Assembly: GCA_963971535.1 (NCBI GenBank)
Contig: OZ020589.1
Span: forward strand, 70,650,843-70,714,842
DNA from: Notolepis coatsorum
Lineage: Eukaryota > Chordata > Actinopteri > Aulopiformes > Paralepididae
Direction of reading: 5' to 3'
DNA: 64,000 bases
How positions within the stretch are numbered: the first letter of the stretch is position 1; each line of letters opens with the position of its first letter. The notes below the pieces were generated by a model. That model was not told where the DNA came from and ran no database searches. It saw nothing but the letters and a program-made list of their open reading frames with translations. Made by a program: the position numbers and the translations under genes. Shown one piece after another: positions 46,220 through 57,610 of the stretch.

Positions 46220-47480
46220 TGCAGTAATACGCAATCTTTCAAAACATGAAATAAACACAAAAAAGTGCAACTATTGCTAAAAACCCAATGAAATAAAATA
46301 ATAATAAATAATATGCTTCTTAGCAGATTTCTTAGCTTAACATAGGGCTATAACGATAACGATATGATAATTTTATTTTATTTCTCGATATCGATAATTA
46401 TCGAATTGTTATAAGTATAAAAAAAAAAAAAAAAAACTTTTTTTTTTTTTTTTTTTTTTTAACAACAGCTGTATGTTTATTTTGCAGCAATTCTTTGTCA
46501 TTGCCGCCATCTTTAGTGTTACATCCCCTCACACCAGTTCTCAGGCTGCAGCTGGTTTAAAAGCTAAAGTAAACCGGCTTCTCTGCTGGCTGTGGCTCCA
46601 GAGGAGTTGAACAGTTCTGGCTCTGCTAGTTTATTTTCGATCTTTTGGCGCTTTTTTGGTGGACAAACCACCGCACATGTGCACTGTGACTCGTGACTGG
46701 AGTCTAGTTCTGCTAGCACACATAGCCTACTGTGTACAGACGGTTTCAAAATGTATTTTAAATTAGAAAGCAAACAAAATAAATGGACAAGAGAAAAAGA
46801 AATCTGAATTTGGTCAGTATTGTCATTTGGACAAGCAAAGCCATTACTTTAAGTTGCAGGCAAGAAAGACAAGTCTGTCCACTGTCTCTGGTTTTAAAAC
46901 TGCCCTGTTGCAGGTAAAAAAAAAAAAAAAAAAAAAAAACGATTTTTCGATTTTTTTTTAATTTCGATATTCGATATCGATTATTAAAATATATCGCGAT
47001 ATTTATCGTTATCGTTATATCGCCCAGCCCTAGCTTAACATAACAGACCTAAGTTTGGGGGAACTAATGGGATAACTGGGGTTGCAACAAAAGTGCAACT
47101 AGGGCTAAAAACCCAATGAAATAAAATAATAATAAATAATTATGCTTCTTAGCAGACTTCTTAGCTTAACATAACATACCTAAGTTTGGGGGAACTAATG
47201 GGATAACTGGGGTTGCAACAAAAGTAAAACTAGGGCTAAAAACCCAATGAAATAAAATAATATGGTTCTTAGCAGATTTCTTAGCTTAACATAACATACC
47301 TAAGTTTGGGGGAACTAATGGGATAACTGGGGTTGCAACAAAAGTGCAACTAGGGCTAAAAACCCAATGAAATAAAATAATAATAAATAATTATGCTTCT
47401 TAGCAGACTTCTTAGCTTAACATAACATACCTACAGTAAGTTTGGGAAAACTAATGGGATAACTGGGGTTGCAACAAAAG
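46220..47480 (+). repeat. 120-131-bp tandem array inside a hAT element
   Basis: The unit includes CTAAGTTTGGGGGAACTAAT, GGGATAACTGGGGTTGCAAC, AACCCAATGAAATAAAATAA and GCAGACTTCTTAGCTTAACA. About five units are seen. The first is split by the M1 element. A (TAA)n tract lies at 47496-47540. Confidence 0.87.
46343..47032 (-). mobile_element. hAT MITE family M1, copy C, nested
   Basis: It runs from TAGGGCTATAACGATAACG to GTTATATCGCCCAGCCCTA. An exact 8-bp duplication, GCTTAACA, lies at 46335-46342 and 47033-47040. The minus strand carries the M1 frame (46773-46564: CVLAELDSSHESQCT, PPKKRQKIENKLAEPELFNS). Confidence 0.95.
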
Positions 47481-47493
47481 TGCAACTAAGGGC

Positions 47494-47541
<48 letters not shown>

Positions 47542-47599
47542 TTATTAATATATCCTTCTTAGTAGACTTCTTAGCTTAACATCCAAGGGAACTAATGGG

Positions 47600-47760
47600 A
47601 TAACTGGGGATGTTGTTTGCTCCTGTCACAAGAGTCTCAAAGTCTGGGGTGATGGTAGACAAAGCAACTCTGAGGTCATGCTCAATGTCCAATCTGTTCC
47701 TCCGCTTCGTCTTCAGATGGACCAGAGCTGAGAAGCCACTTACACAAAGATAGGTAGTGC
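47600..47760 (-). pseudogene. hAT transposase C-terminal fragment
   Basis: The minus strand reads CVSGFSALVHLKTKRRNRLD then IEHDLRVALSTITPDFETL, the conserved hAT C-terminal dimerisation region (ESGFS, K-x-K-x-RNRL, L-R-x-x-L). It sits inside the 46114-47883 element and gives that element's orientation as minus. The rest of the transposase is gone. Confidence 0.82.
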
Positions 47761-48483
47761 AAAAAAATTTATTAAAAAAAATTAAAATAAAGAATATTTT
47801 TTTTACACACGCACATCCGCGACCCACTCAAAATGGCCCGGCGACCCACTTTTGGGTCGCGACTCACCAGTTGAGAAACACTGCACTAGAGGTCTGCTCT
47901 CTGCCGGGGGGCACCAGCACAATGCTGCAGAGTTCTCCAGACGCAGAACGCGTTGGTTGGTTTTATGTCTGATTATCATCGCCATCCTCACAACAAAATG
48001 ATAGGATTCAAGTTAGAAATGGGTGAACGGTACATGTAAGTTCAGGTAGATCAGTGTGAATCAGTTTCCTCAGACATAAATAGGCAATTAAACACCAAAC
48101 TAGTTAGTAATAGTGTACTAATTACATCAGGTTTAGTTTCTGCTCAGTAGATTTTATGTAGCCCACACATCACATCCTTATCATGACAGGTCAATACAAT
48201 TAGCCAAGTCTGTGGTTTGTGAAACACAACATCACCATGGTAACAATGAGACGTTTAACCTAAATACAAATATAAATCAATCACTGGACTTAAAATAACA
48301 TGCCATGAGCGAGAAAATAACATGCCATGAGCGAGAACAGGAGGAGAGTCCCAGTGTGTTAGACTGCTAAAGTAGACAAAGGATAGGCCTACTTGCAGCC
48401 ACTTAATGAGAACAGCATCTCATTAAAATATATACAAATAGGACACAATAGAACCAAATATAGCATAGTAGTAGCATTCTCTC

Positions 48484-48960
48484 ATTCTTCCATTACCTCC
48501 TACCTTCATTACCTCTCCTACCATCATTACCTCCTACCTTCATTACCTCCTACCTTCATTACCTCCTAGTCCCTTTACCTCCTATCTGTATTACCTTTAT
48601 TACCTCCTACTATTACCTACCTTCATTACCTCCTAGTCCCTTTACCTCCTACCTGTATTACCTTTATTACCTCCTACTATTACCTACCTTCATTACCTCC
48701 TACCTTCCACCTTCATTGCCTCCTAGTCCCTTTACCTCCTACCTACACTTTGATGAACATTGTTGCTCAGCTGGTGGAGTTGTGCCCTTCCTGATGACTT
48801 GTCGTACAGAACATGTAAGTTGCTTTGGATAAAAGCGTCAGCTAAATGACTAAATGTAAATGTACCTGTATTACCTTTATTACCTCCTACCATTACCTAC
48901 CACCTTTATTACCTCCTCCTACCATTACCTTCTACCTTCATTACCGCCTACCTTCATTGT
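48484..48960 (+). repeat. Minisatellite CATTACCTCCTACCTT
   Basis: Many degenerate units of ATTACCTCCTACCTTC. A SINE tail interrupts at 48742-48866. Confidence 0.85.
48742..48866 (+). mobile_element. SINE tail (family B) within the minisatellite
   Basis: CACTTTGATGAACATTGTTG through GATAAAAGCGTCAGCTAAAT and GACTAAATGTAAATGTA. It is nearly the same as 20121-20275. Confidence 0.75.
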
Positions 48961-49349
48961 TGTCCTTTTCCAACATAAAAAACATTTTCTCTGGTAGGAA
49001 TGAACCATGTTGTTTCTACTCTTCTCCTGAGGCTGTCTCGTCCGTTTGCCATTTGTCAGCACACACACAGGGAGCTGAAGCTCTGTGGGTACATTATCTG
49101 ATCTCCTGCTGGCTAAATAAAGGTACACACGCAGAAAGCAGACACTGCTGCTTGGTATAGCAATCTAAAACCAGTTTGGGCGCACAGTGCTAACGGTTTT
49201 GTGTGCGTGTGTATGTGTGTATGTGTGTAAACGCATGCTTTTGAAATTCTGTCTTCTGTTAGAAGCAAGCTGTCAAACAGGGGTCTTGATAACTTAAATA
49301 CTTGAGAGTCAGACTGTTTTTACACAAGAGAAAGACAGAGACACCAGAG

Positions 49350-49665
49350 GCCCAATGAGGGGTGTAAATATTTGACCCCACAACGATTCGATTATGATTC
49401 TTCAGGCAACGATTCAATGCATCATGAAATCTCTTCATTTCACCATGATTCGATTCGATGAGATACATTTTCGATCAGTTAATTCCGCCAAAAAAAATGT
49501 ATACACAAATGTGGCTGGGGGAACGGATTCACTCAGCATGAATGGACTACAAGTCAATAAAAGGGGTGTAAATATTTGCCTCCACAACGATTCGATTACG
49601 ATTATTCAGGCAACGATTCAATATTCATTTGACCACGATTCGATCTTAGGATCACCCCTAACAAT
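49350..49665. mobile_element. hAT MITE with a duplicated left end
   Basis: AGGGGTGTAAATATTTG occurs at 49358 and again at 49563. ACGATTCGATTACGATTATT motifs repeat, and the right end is GGATCACCCCT. Confidence 0.65.
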
Positions 49666-50269
49666 ATGTATAACAATTATGTCCCCAACATCTGTAATTC
49701 AAATATGTGTAAATACGGATGGCTGCGTAGTGTAGATGTCTAAGCACTCGCCTACCATCACAGAGATCAGAGTTCTGATGGATGGTTATGTTAATCTAGT
49801 GAGCATATTGGCATCGTACGGTTGGAGAAAATACTCCCTGGCCTATTTAAAGCAACACAGACAGACATGCTCCAGTTTGGAGCAGCTCATTCCACTTCCG
49901 ACAAGCCGTCTTAGAGGAGGATCCTTGTCATCAATAATCAGCAGAATAGGTGACAAAGTGGGCAACAACAGAGAGACACTGCTTATTCTGCCAGCCAGCG
50001 AGTTGGTAGACGTGATGCATTTAACATCAATCTGGGTTCTTCTGCCACCAACAAGAGAGATGCAGGAGAGAGGAAAGATTCAGGCTGAAACAAGCTGCTC
50101 ACTCACTTCACTGAAACTCAATACAGGCAGCATGAAATATTAAAACACCTGAGCCATGAGAGCAGGAGGAATCTAGAAAGACTCAACCTGGACCTAACCT
50201 AATTATTGACTGGAGGCAGGTGGAGTAGTTGAACAAAGTTTAGAAATACCTTTGCTGCGGATTTCTGGG

Positions 50270-50635
50270 ACTGAGCCAAATTATATAGGCTATTGTATAT
50301 CCTGTACTTGTGATGTGGACCAAGACATATTATACATCCTGTACTTGTGATGTTGACCAATAGATATTATACATCCTGTACACATGATGGGGGACCCCGA
50401 TGTAAACAATACGAAGTATTTTTCTGGTCTGCATCCAGTTGTTTTGTATTGAGCCGTACTGTATTGTACCCATTCTGCAATCTGTTAATAAAGTTTTCAA
50501 TCAATGTGGACCAAGAGATATTATATATGCTGTACTCATGATGTGGACCAAGAGATATTATATATCCTGTAGTTGTGATGTGGACCAAGAGATATTATAT
50601 ATCCTGTACTCGTGAAGTCGTGATGTGGAGAGTCC
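50270..50635 (+). repeat. 37-bp minisatellite split by a LINE tail
   Basis: The unit GTGGACCAAGAGATATTATA then TATCCTGTACTCGTGAT repeats on both sides of a LINE fragment at 50383-50505. Confidence 0.87.
50383..50505 (+). mobile_element. LINE 3' end inside a minisatellite, tail (CAAT)n
   Basis: GGGGGACCCCGATGTAAACA, GGTCTGCATCCAGTTG, GAGCCGTACTGTATTGTACC and AATAAAGTTTTCAATCAAT. Confidence 0.86.
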
Positions 50636-51071
50636 AAATCTACCTCATGCTCTGTGTGACCCGTCTGTCTGTCTGTCTGTCTCTCTCTCTCCTGTCACCA
50701 TCCATGGTTCTCTCCTCTCACCATCCATGGTATTCTATCTAAGAAAGCATATCAATCTGTAAATAATATTTGTGTGTATCCGTGCGTGTGTGTGTGTGGG
50801 GGGTGGGGATCTTAGGTGAAATGTGAACAGAAGCACAATCTGACACACAAAGCCTACACTGTGGCACTAGGAGAACTGAAACGCAAATCTTGCTTGATTT
50901 TCATCTGGAAGGAATTAACTTTCTGCCAACAATCTGACATGTGGGGTGGGCTGGGGGGGGAGGCGTTTAGTGTACACCTGTACCTGGTTGCCAGCGCAAC
51001 CACCTCCGACCTTGTCGCGAGGTAAAACCTAGGTTGCATTCCACACGCTAAATCCCCATCTCCTGTGTCAC

Positions 51072-51256
51072 CTCACCAGAGGGGCAGTGTGGCCTGCCTC
51101 TGTCCAGCCCTCCTGCTCTACACAACCTCTCCAGTAGGGGCAGTGTGGCCTGCCTCTGTCCAGCCCTCCTGCTCTACACAACCTCTCCAGTAGGGGCAGT
51201 GTGGCCTGCCTCTGTCCTGCCCTCCTGCTCTAGTCTACACAACCTCTCCAGTAGTC
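51072..51256 (+). repeat. 56-bp tandem repeat, about three units
   Basis: The unit includes GTAGGGGCAGTGTGGCCTGC and CTCTGTCCAGCCCTCCTGCT. The units are almost identical. Confidence 0.9.
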
Positions 51257-51891
51257 AATGGTTTACAGACTAGCACCATGGCCTTCTCTCCACTTCACTG
51301 AACAACACAGACAAAGAAATTACTTGAGATTGCAATGTGAATCGTTGTGAGGACATGGATTCTGCATCACACCTTTTTCAGCACTTTCTTTTGTCCGAAA
51401 TATTTGCAGCGGTCCCGAATGATGCTAATGCTCATGAACTGATCTGCTTGATTATCAAGAAAGAGGAAAGACGAGAGATTGGTTGGTGCTAATGTGATTA
51501 GGTATGCAACTTGCTCTGCAGAGCACCAGTACTCTTGTTTAGAGAAGGCTGTCGGGAACACCTGTCCCTCTAATGAGAAATGGTAATTAGGTAGTGAACT
51601 GTAGGCCTGTTGCAATTTCAATCATTTAGATTTTTTTGTTGTTAATGCATCCCTGCTGGGAGGTAACCTCTGGATAACATTGTTTTAAGCATTGTTAACA
51701 GCCTTAGATTATGTCCTGAACAGCAGCACAAACTAATAGAGCAAACATGATTTAAAAGAAAAAGATAAAAATGGTCCAATTGTTAAGAATAAGGTAGCCT
51801 CAATATTAAACAACTGTCCAATCTCTTATCTAGGCCTATTCAGCCATACAGTTTCCTCTGCTACATTAAAGCAGATGTAATGCAGGCAGAG

Positions 51892-51998
51892 ACAGCTAGA
51901 TACTGAACTAAACCAGAGGGCAACACACTCATCATTAAACTCACAGCCAGATACTGAACTAAACCAGAGGGCAACACACTAATCATTAAACTCACAGC
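51892..51998 (+). repeat. 51-bp tandem duplication
   Basis: TACTGAACTAAACCAGAGGG, CAACACACT, ATCATTAAACTCACAGC occurs twice, 51 bp apart (51901 and 51952), with few differences. Confidence 0.9.
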
Positions 51999-51999
51999 T

Positions 52000-53860
52000 C
52001 TCACAGTGTGTCTGTACATCAGGCTCACGTTGACCAGACAACAGAGGCCTTCGCTGGAGCTTGTGGAAATTAGATCTGGTCTTCCTTCTTGTTTCTCGCA
52101 TGACCTCCTACATCTCCAGGCACAAAAACAAGGCTGCCGTAACAATATGCTTTGTCCAGGCCGTTGAGTTATCCTCTAGCCAGTAGCACCCTTGTCTAAA
52201 CTCAGATATTCTAGAGGAAATATTTTTGCATGCTTAGTTGCAAAATAATTTGACCAAACACAGAGTAGCCACAAATTAGCCACTTCTGAAGGGGAAGTTT
52301 GGGCCTCTGATAAATCAAATGATTACTCACCTATAGGGGGAGGTAGAGGTTGATGTGAGGGTGGGGTGGGGGAGGGAGTGAAGGGCAGGAGTTGCAAGCA
52401 GGTAGCATGAATGTAAAGTGCAATCTCTCAACACTCTCAAATGGCATTGGCCACGCTGCACAAAAAAGTGGCGGCAGGGAGCCATATTTAAATGCATCTG
52501 AAGCCCCAAGCCAAGACATAGTCAGATATAGCTTAAGTCCTGCCTTTCATCACATTAGAGGGCTTGCTGTCTCTCTTCCCCCGTGTCTGTGGTAGTGGTG
52601 GTAATCACACATTTGCCTCATTAGGACAAATATGATAATGCATGCACTAAATGTGCTGTTGTGCTTGTTAATGTTGGATGCCAGCAAACAACTTAAAGTG
52701 ACATTTCACCTTGGTAGAACTGTGTCACTTTGTAGCATACATACCACACATACATACCACATGACTTAATTAGCAGTCAACCACAAGCATTAGCTACCCT
52801 GAGAATGAATGTCTAATCAACCACTGGCCTTCAAGCCTGTGTACTCAACATAATTGTTAATTTTCAAACAGGCAAAACTTCTGGACACAAATTAAAATAT
52901 CACCACGACTATGTTAGAGACTGTACGACTTAGCTTAGCCTAGGTTTTCAAAATAAAAGCGAGTGATCAGTGATGTCACTACAGCCTTTCTTACATCTCA
53001 AGAGGCCTGGGCCCAGGTTCCCCAAGCCTTTTAGGCAGTAAGATCATTGTGTCTAGTCTACTGGATTACAATAGAACAAATAATATGTCAGCACTCAGAC
53101 CATCCGTGTAGAACTGTGTAGCTCACAGTTCGAAGCAGGGCAGCAACACTGCCAGTGTTAGGGTAGGGGTTCATTCCCAACTGAGGCCCATGCTGATGCT
53201 ACCGTGAGGAGCTACGGAGAAGAGTCAGTCCACCAAATGCCAAGTGTTATCTTGGTCCTTTGGCTTACAATAGCACAAAAGGACATCTTAGCACAGAGAT
53301 GGTTATGGTCAAGAGCGGCAAAAATTTCACAAAAAGAAAATCTCATATTCCAGTTTCTATCTTGGGCTTGACATTTGAAACAGCATTATGAATGCTACCT
53401 AGAAGGTGAGGGCTAGATGACAAATGTATTTATCAGGAATCATGCTTCTACCTTTTAGCGACGCTGCATCGCTGCACACATCTCAGTCATCTAGTTTTAT
53501 TTGTCCAGGTATATGGGTCTTCAATTATTATATTATTATAGTTATTTTTGTTGGCACTGGGAGCTTGTCTAAAACTCTTACAGTTTGATGACGTGCTTTG
53601 TGTGTGCTCTATTTCCAACGTAGACCTGATGTGTTTCCATTTAGGATACAACAATTTATTGTAAATTTGACTGACTCAGTTTTAATCATGATAAGAGTAA
53701 CAATTACATTTTAGAGGTATTACAAATAACTGTAATCACAACAGCTATCACACACACAATAATCTCAATGCAATCTAATCAAAAATCGTAATGGGAATCC
53801 TGGGCCTGTATTAAATATAACAACATTTTATCAAGCATCTCAAAGCAAGAGTGCTGATCT
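52000..53860. other. No gene or element recognised
   Basis: The sequence is mostly non-repetitive by eye with no coding frame of note. It is a candidate for unique intron sequence. Confidence 0.45.
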
Positions 53861-53877
53861 GAGATCAGCTCATAAAT

Positions 53878-54338
53878 AGGCGGCTGGGTGGCGCAGCGGA
53901 CATTGCACTCGTCACGAACGCAAGAGACACCGGGTTCGGCTCCGGCTGTCTGCGTTGCCTCCGGCTTGGGCCGGCTGTCATACTAACTCAATTGGCAGAG
54001 TTAGCGGGTGGAAGTCGATGGGTGGTAATCTGGAAGTTGTGGACAGCGACTCCTACAGGTCGGTTGGGGGACGCCTGCACAGCAGAGACAGGAAAATAGC
54101 GGGGGTAGTGTGAGCCTGCCACACGTTACACCTCGCCAAATGAGTCCGCACTGGCAGGTGAAAAGATGGGACAGGCTGCCTCCACGTGTATCGTAGGGGA
54201 TGTGATGCAAGGCTTCTATCCTCCCTACAGCCGACCAGTGGGGGGCATATGTGAACAATGTTCAAGACAGGGGAGGGGAGAATTGGCACGGCTAAATTGG
54301 GATGAGAGAAAAAAAAATAGAAAAAGGATAAAAAAAAA
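53878..54338 (+). mobile_element. tRNA-derived SINE (family A), copy 5, full-length
   Basis: The head GGCGGCTGGGTGGCGCAGCG (A box) and the B-box-like GGGTTCGGCTCC at about 53933 are intact. The body contains GACAGCGACTCCTACAGGTC and ends in an A-rich tail. A 16-bp duplication with one mismatch (AGATCAGCTCATAAAT versus AGATTAGCTCATAAAT) lies at 53862-53877 and 54339-54354. This is the best representative of the family. Confidence 0.9.
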
Positions 54339-54354
54339 AGATTAGCTCATAAAT

Positions 54355-55434
54355 CATTGAGGTCTATTTGGCCATACGACCTGAGCACTGATCCTAGGCC
54401 AGTGGTCCTACTCTTAGAAGTATATGGACCCTAAGGCCCCTGGTGACCCCCCCACCCCTACTACAACAACCTAGGGTTACCTAGTGGCAGCCTCTTGTGG
54501 TCCCCATGCAGGATGCGACTAGCTGGCTGAATGAAGGACTACGGGGAGTAACCCCGGTGTCTGCCCGTCTCTCCTGTAGAGCGCTGCCTCTTCTGCAGGT
54601 GATGGAGCAAAACCGCATGGCCACAAGCCGGAGGAGGATGAGCCTGCGTCTGTGAAGGACTCCATTGTTGTCGCCACAATGACAAAGCAGTTTTACAGGT
54701 TCCTACCTTCTCCTCTCTCTCCTCCCCCTTCTCTTCTCTCCTCCTCTTTCCACCTAAACTGGTCAAGCTCGTGCTTACTCTCCCATTGGGCTTTACTTCC
54801 TTCTTGGTTTCATTCATTCATTCCACCACTGTCAGCTCAGGGCCACAGACAGAGGGGTCCAGCATAGAGCACTGGTGGCCCAAAGGAAGATGGAGATAAG
54901 ACGAGACACGTCACTGACTGACCGTGGCCTGGATATGTCCCCCACAGCACTTAGACTGAATTGCTCTGGCAAGACACTGTTGACCGTGATATTGTATGTC
55001 ATGTCTAAGGTCAATTCACCCAATTATGAACACCATGTCTTCCCATTTAGAGGACCAAATAGAAATATATATAATACACATACACCTGACTTAAATATAG
55101 GTAAAAAATGTCAACAACTATAGGTTAATATGTAACCACAGGTGTGGCACGCGTGTCATGCAGGCACTAATGCACTGTGACACTACAGAAGCTACATAAA
55201 ACATCTAATTTTACAGATAATACTAGGCCATATCCATAGTACGCTGTCCATCAGGCAACTACCCTGTTGTCCTACATGGTCTTTCATGCAAATAATGCAT
55301 CATGAACAAAAGCCAAGAGAGTATTCTCTCAAACATGTCCTGGACTATCGGTAGGCTATTAGCAGCAGGTATGTGACAGATACACAGCGTGCTCGTGGTT
55401 TACAACAAGGCCTATCCTGAGCCCTCAGTAATCA
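54355..55434. other. No gene recognised; lrba intron immediately after the donor
   Basis: Unremarkable sequence. CT-rich tracts occur at 54709-54750. Confidence 0.45.
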
Positions 55435-55440
55435 GCTTAC

Positions 55441-55611
55441 CAGGTTGAAGACAGTCTCCACGATGTCGCGGTTGGAAACTTCCCCAACTTCCACCAGGCC
55501 GGTGAGGACGGCGAATTTCATCCTGATCCCCCTGATCGGGATCCCGGGGTTGAGGAGCGCCTTCCCGTCGCCTGGCCGCGGTGCGCCCGGTGTCTCCTCG
55601 CTACTAGCCAT
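55441..55611 (-). CDS. lrba: lrba first coding exon (LPS-responsive beige-like anchor protein), N-terminal 57 codons
   Basis: The minus strand reads MASSEETPGAPRPGDG, then a segment from IPIRGIRMKFAVLTG through DIVETVFNL that matches the conserved LRBA N-terminus. The paralogue NBEA differs here (AVLIGLIQV, ETVLNL), so LRBA fits better. The ATG at 55611 sits in an ideal Kozak context (CCACCATGG) and its MASSEE start resembles the mammalian MASE start. The exon is exactly 57 codons (phase 0) and ends at 55441, followed on the minus strand by a consensus donor, GTAAGC. LRBA is a very large BEACH-WD40 protein that guides vesicle recycling, including that of CTLA4. The continuing exon (LVGGQFDLE in mammals) was not seen between 1 and 55440. 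The in-frame GTG 33 bases upstream is not needed as a start. Confidence 0.87.
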
Positions 55612-55733
55612 GGTGGAGGACAAGAGGACAGGTGGCGTCCACACAGGTGAGGCTGAGGCACCTGTTCACTCCCGACGGGCGGGTAGTGCTGCTGATCTCA
55701 CCCCCTTCCTTCCAGCCGAGTTATGTTGACAGT
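55612..55733 (-). other. lrba: Candidate lrba 5'UTR portion of the first coding exon
   Basis: On the minus strand a pyrimidine-rich tract (TCTTCTTTGTTTGCTTGTAG) ends in AG at 55734, an attractive splice acceptor. If it is used, the exon runs from 55733 to 55441, and 122 bases of 5'UTR precede the ATG. A separate non-coding first exon would then lie further upstream. The alternative is an unspliced leader continuing to the promoter. No RNA evidence is available. Confidence 0.4.
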
Positions 55734-56340
55734 CTACAAGCAAACAAAGAAGACACCCCGCTCCCCATCCACAACAGTTACAGTTTAGCAAACAAGCTTC
55801 GAGTACCACGGGGCCACAAAGAGCGAGGACCGGTCACATTCGTAGCCAGTGACACTACGAGGCTGGAGTTGTCGGTGCGATTCCCCTCTATCTCTCTCTC
55901 TCCACTGTCCGAAACTTGATACGAGACGTGTTGGAATAATGCCGTTAGAAGCCTCCAGCAGGAGAATGGACCGTGCTGCCAGCAGCGAGAGTAATAAAAG
56001 CAAAGTGAAACAGAGGTTGTTGTCCTCTCCTTCCTCGTCCTCAGCCTCTCTTCACCAGACTTCTCTCCACCAGAGCAGAGCAGAGGAACTTGCTGTATTG
56101 TCGCCGGGCTGCTGTAACACTTGACAGGTAGCAGCGCAGCCGCCGCGAGCAGCACTGTCTCCGAGACGGGGCTCAACAACTCCGCCCGGCAGCTCAGCTG
56201 AGAGACAGACAGGCGGGGGACAGAGAGGTCCAGTCGGTGCTCCCCCGGCAACCCCTACACTTAGTTTAAATGTCAACGATAACCCCACTTGCAATGCATT
56301 CTCTTCCTGCTGCTTTTTCAGCACGTCCCCGCCATGACAG
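55734..56340 (-). promoter_or_regulatory. Probable lrba promoter / upstream leader region
   Basis: This non-repetitive stretch lies directly upstream of the lrba exon. It is richer in GC and CpG than its AT-rich surroundings (for example the CpG cluster near 56128-56200, with CAGCCGCCGCGAGC and CTCCGCCCGGC). No TATA box is placed convincingly. The call rests on position and composition. Confidence 0.5.
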
Positions 56341-57420
56341 TATATCCCTTGAGCGAGTGGCGCATGCGCAGTGGGAGTTGAGTCTCTTCTGGCTGGGTGG
56401 CTCAGGTGTGTTTATTGTAGTACAGGTGGCTCGCCTTCTTTAAGAGGTGGCTCTCTCACATGTCGCTTTACTGGGGACTGGGGACGGATGCTGCTATGAG
56501 ACGGATTCAGCAGAGGGGGGATGGGGCGTTATTGGAGCCACTATCCAGTTACAATGGGACACACAAGCCAGGGTGAAATTTCACCTCATGTTGCAATGTA
56601 GAGACATCTAGACTAGAGGAGGGAAGACAGGAGAGCTTTCATTATGTGGCCCCAGCAGGGCTACTGTGTAGGTAGGATATCAATTTACAGATGACTTACT
56701 GGATCCATATTAGTCACTTCCTTGATATGTACTGTAGGGCCACTGCACTGGCCAGTCTACCCTACTAACCCCAGTGCAACCATTTAAAAGTTATGAAAGA
56801 AAATAGTGGTGATCCCAATTAGCATCAAGCTAAAGACCTCCAAACGGACCAGGTCCTGGATCTTTTTACCCAAGGTTATATAAAGGCATTGTGCAGTTAT
56901 CTCACTTTATCAAAATATAAGACTAACATAAACTAACATAGACTATTTAAAATGTATGTAGAATGTAATTTTGTATCCAGGCTTCTCTGTTATTCAGAGC
57001 GGAACGTTGACAGATGCATGCACCCTGAGGCGATATAGAATCCAACCAGAAGTTAAATTAAAGCAAAGTCGACAGCTCAGCCTGCTCATCTTCGCTTGCC
57101 TTTTCAAATCCGTAACAGTGTTGTATAAGACCTATACAAAGTCTAGTAGGTGTCAATTGTCGTCAATGCATGTAAGATAATGACAACAGCAGTGGAATTA
57201 ATAATGCCTTTGTGTTTACTTTTCTTGGGTGAATAAAAGGTGCCCCCTCTTTTCTCAGATTGTGAATGGTGGTCTACAGGATGTAAGCAAGCTAATTAAT
57301 GCCTTAATACAACCTTGAACATTCTGTTGAGTTTAAAGGTGCTGTAAGTGGTATTTATTTGTTAAAATATGTGTTAAATAGCTCTACATTCTGGTCTCCC
57401 AGTCCCTCAGCTCTGCAGTA
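56341..57420. other. No gene recognised; lrba upstream flank
   Basis: No conserved exon, element end or long repeat was recognised. Confidence 0.45.
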
Positions 57421-57610
57421 AATGGTAAATGCATTTATATAGCGCTTTTATCCAAAGCGCTTTACAATTTGTTCCTCACATTTTACCCATTCACTCACAC
57501 ATTCACAGCGGAGGCAACCATGCAAGGTGCCAACCTGCTCATCGGGAGCAATTATGGGTTAAGTGTCTTGCTCAAGGACACTTTTAAAAGCACTTTGAAA
57601 ATACCACTTA
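57421..57610 (-). mobile_element. SINE (family B) body, inverted
   Basis: TTTATATAGCGCTTTTATCC, CACTCACACATTCACAGCGG and GGTTAAGTGTCTTGCTCAAG. On minus it matches the body of the SINE at 32544. Confidence 0.72.

Larger units (their letters stand above)
46114..47883 (-). mobile_element. hAT element with transposase remnant, tandem repeats and a nested hAT
   Basis: The ends are CAGTGGTTCTCAACTGGT and ACCAGTTGAGAAACACTG. An exact 8-bp duplication, CACTAGAG, lies at 46106-46113 and 47884-47891. Inside are a roughly 125-bp tandem array, a nested M1 element and a transposase C-terminal fragment. Confidence 0.94.
1..55440 (-). other. Inferred first coding intron of lrba (repeat-filled)
   Basis: The donor at 55440-55435 opens an intron and no downstream lrba exon is recognised to its left, so the intron should run past the window edge. 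All other coding-like sequence in this span is transposon-derived. Transposons lie in both orientations, as expected for an intron. A small exon hidden among the repeats cannot be excluded by eye. Confidence 0.6.

Noticed and set aside
53878-53960. Possible tRNA gene (A and B boxes)
   Set aside because: It is the head of a multicopy SINE with poly-A tail and target duplication. No complete cloverleaf is evident.
55725-55740. Plus-strand acceptor-like CCTTCCTTCCAG near 55714
   Set aside because: No plus-strand exon follows. It is chance pyrimidine sequence opposite the lrba leader.
55445-56124. Plus-strand open frames across the lrba exon
   Set aside because: They lie antisense to the conserved exon and show no domain. 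They are shadows of GC-rich sequence.
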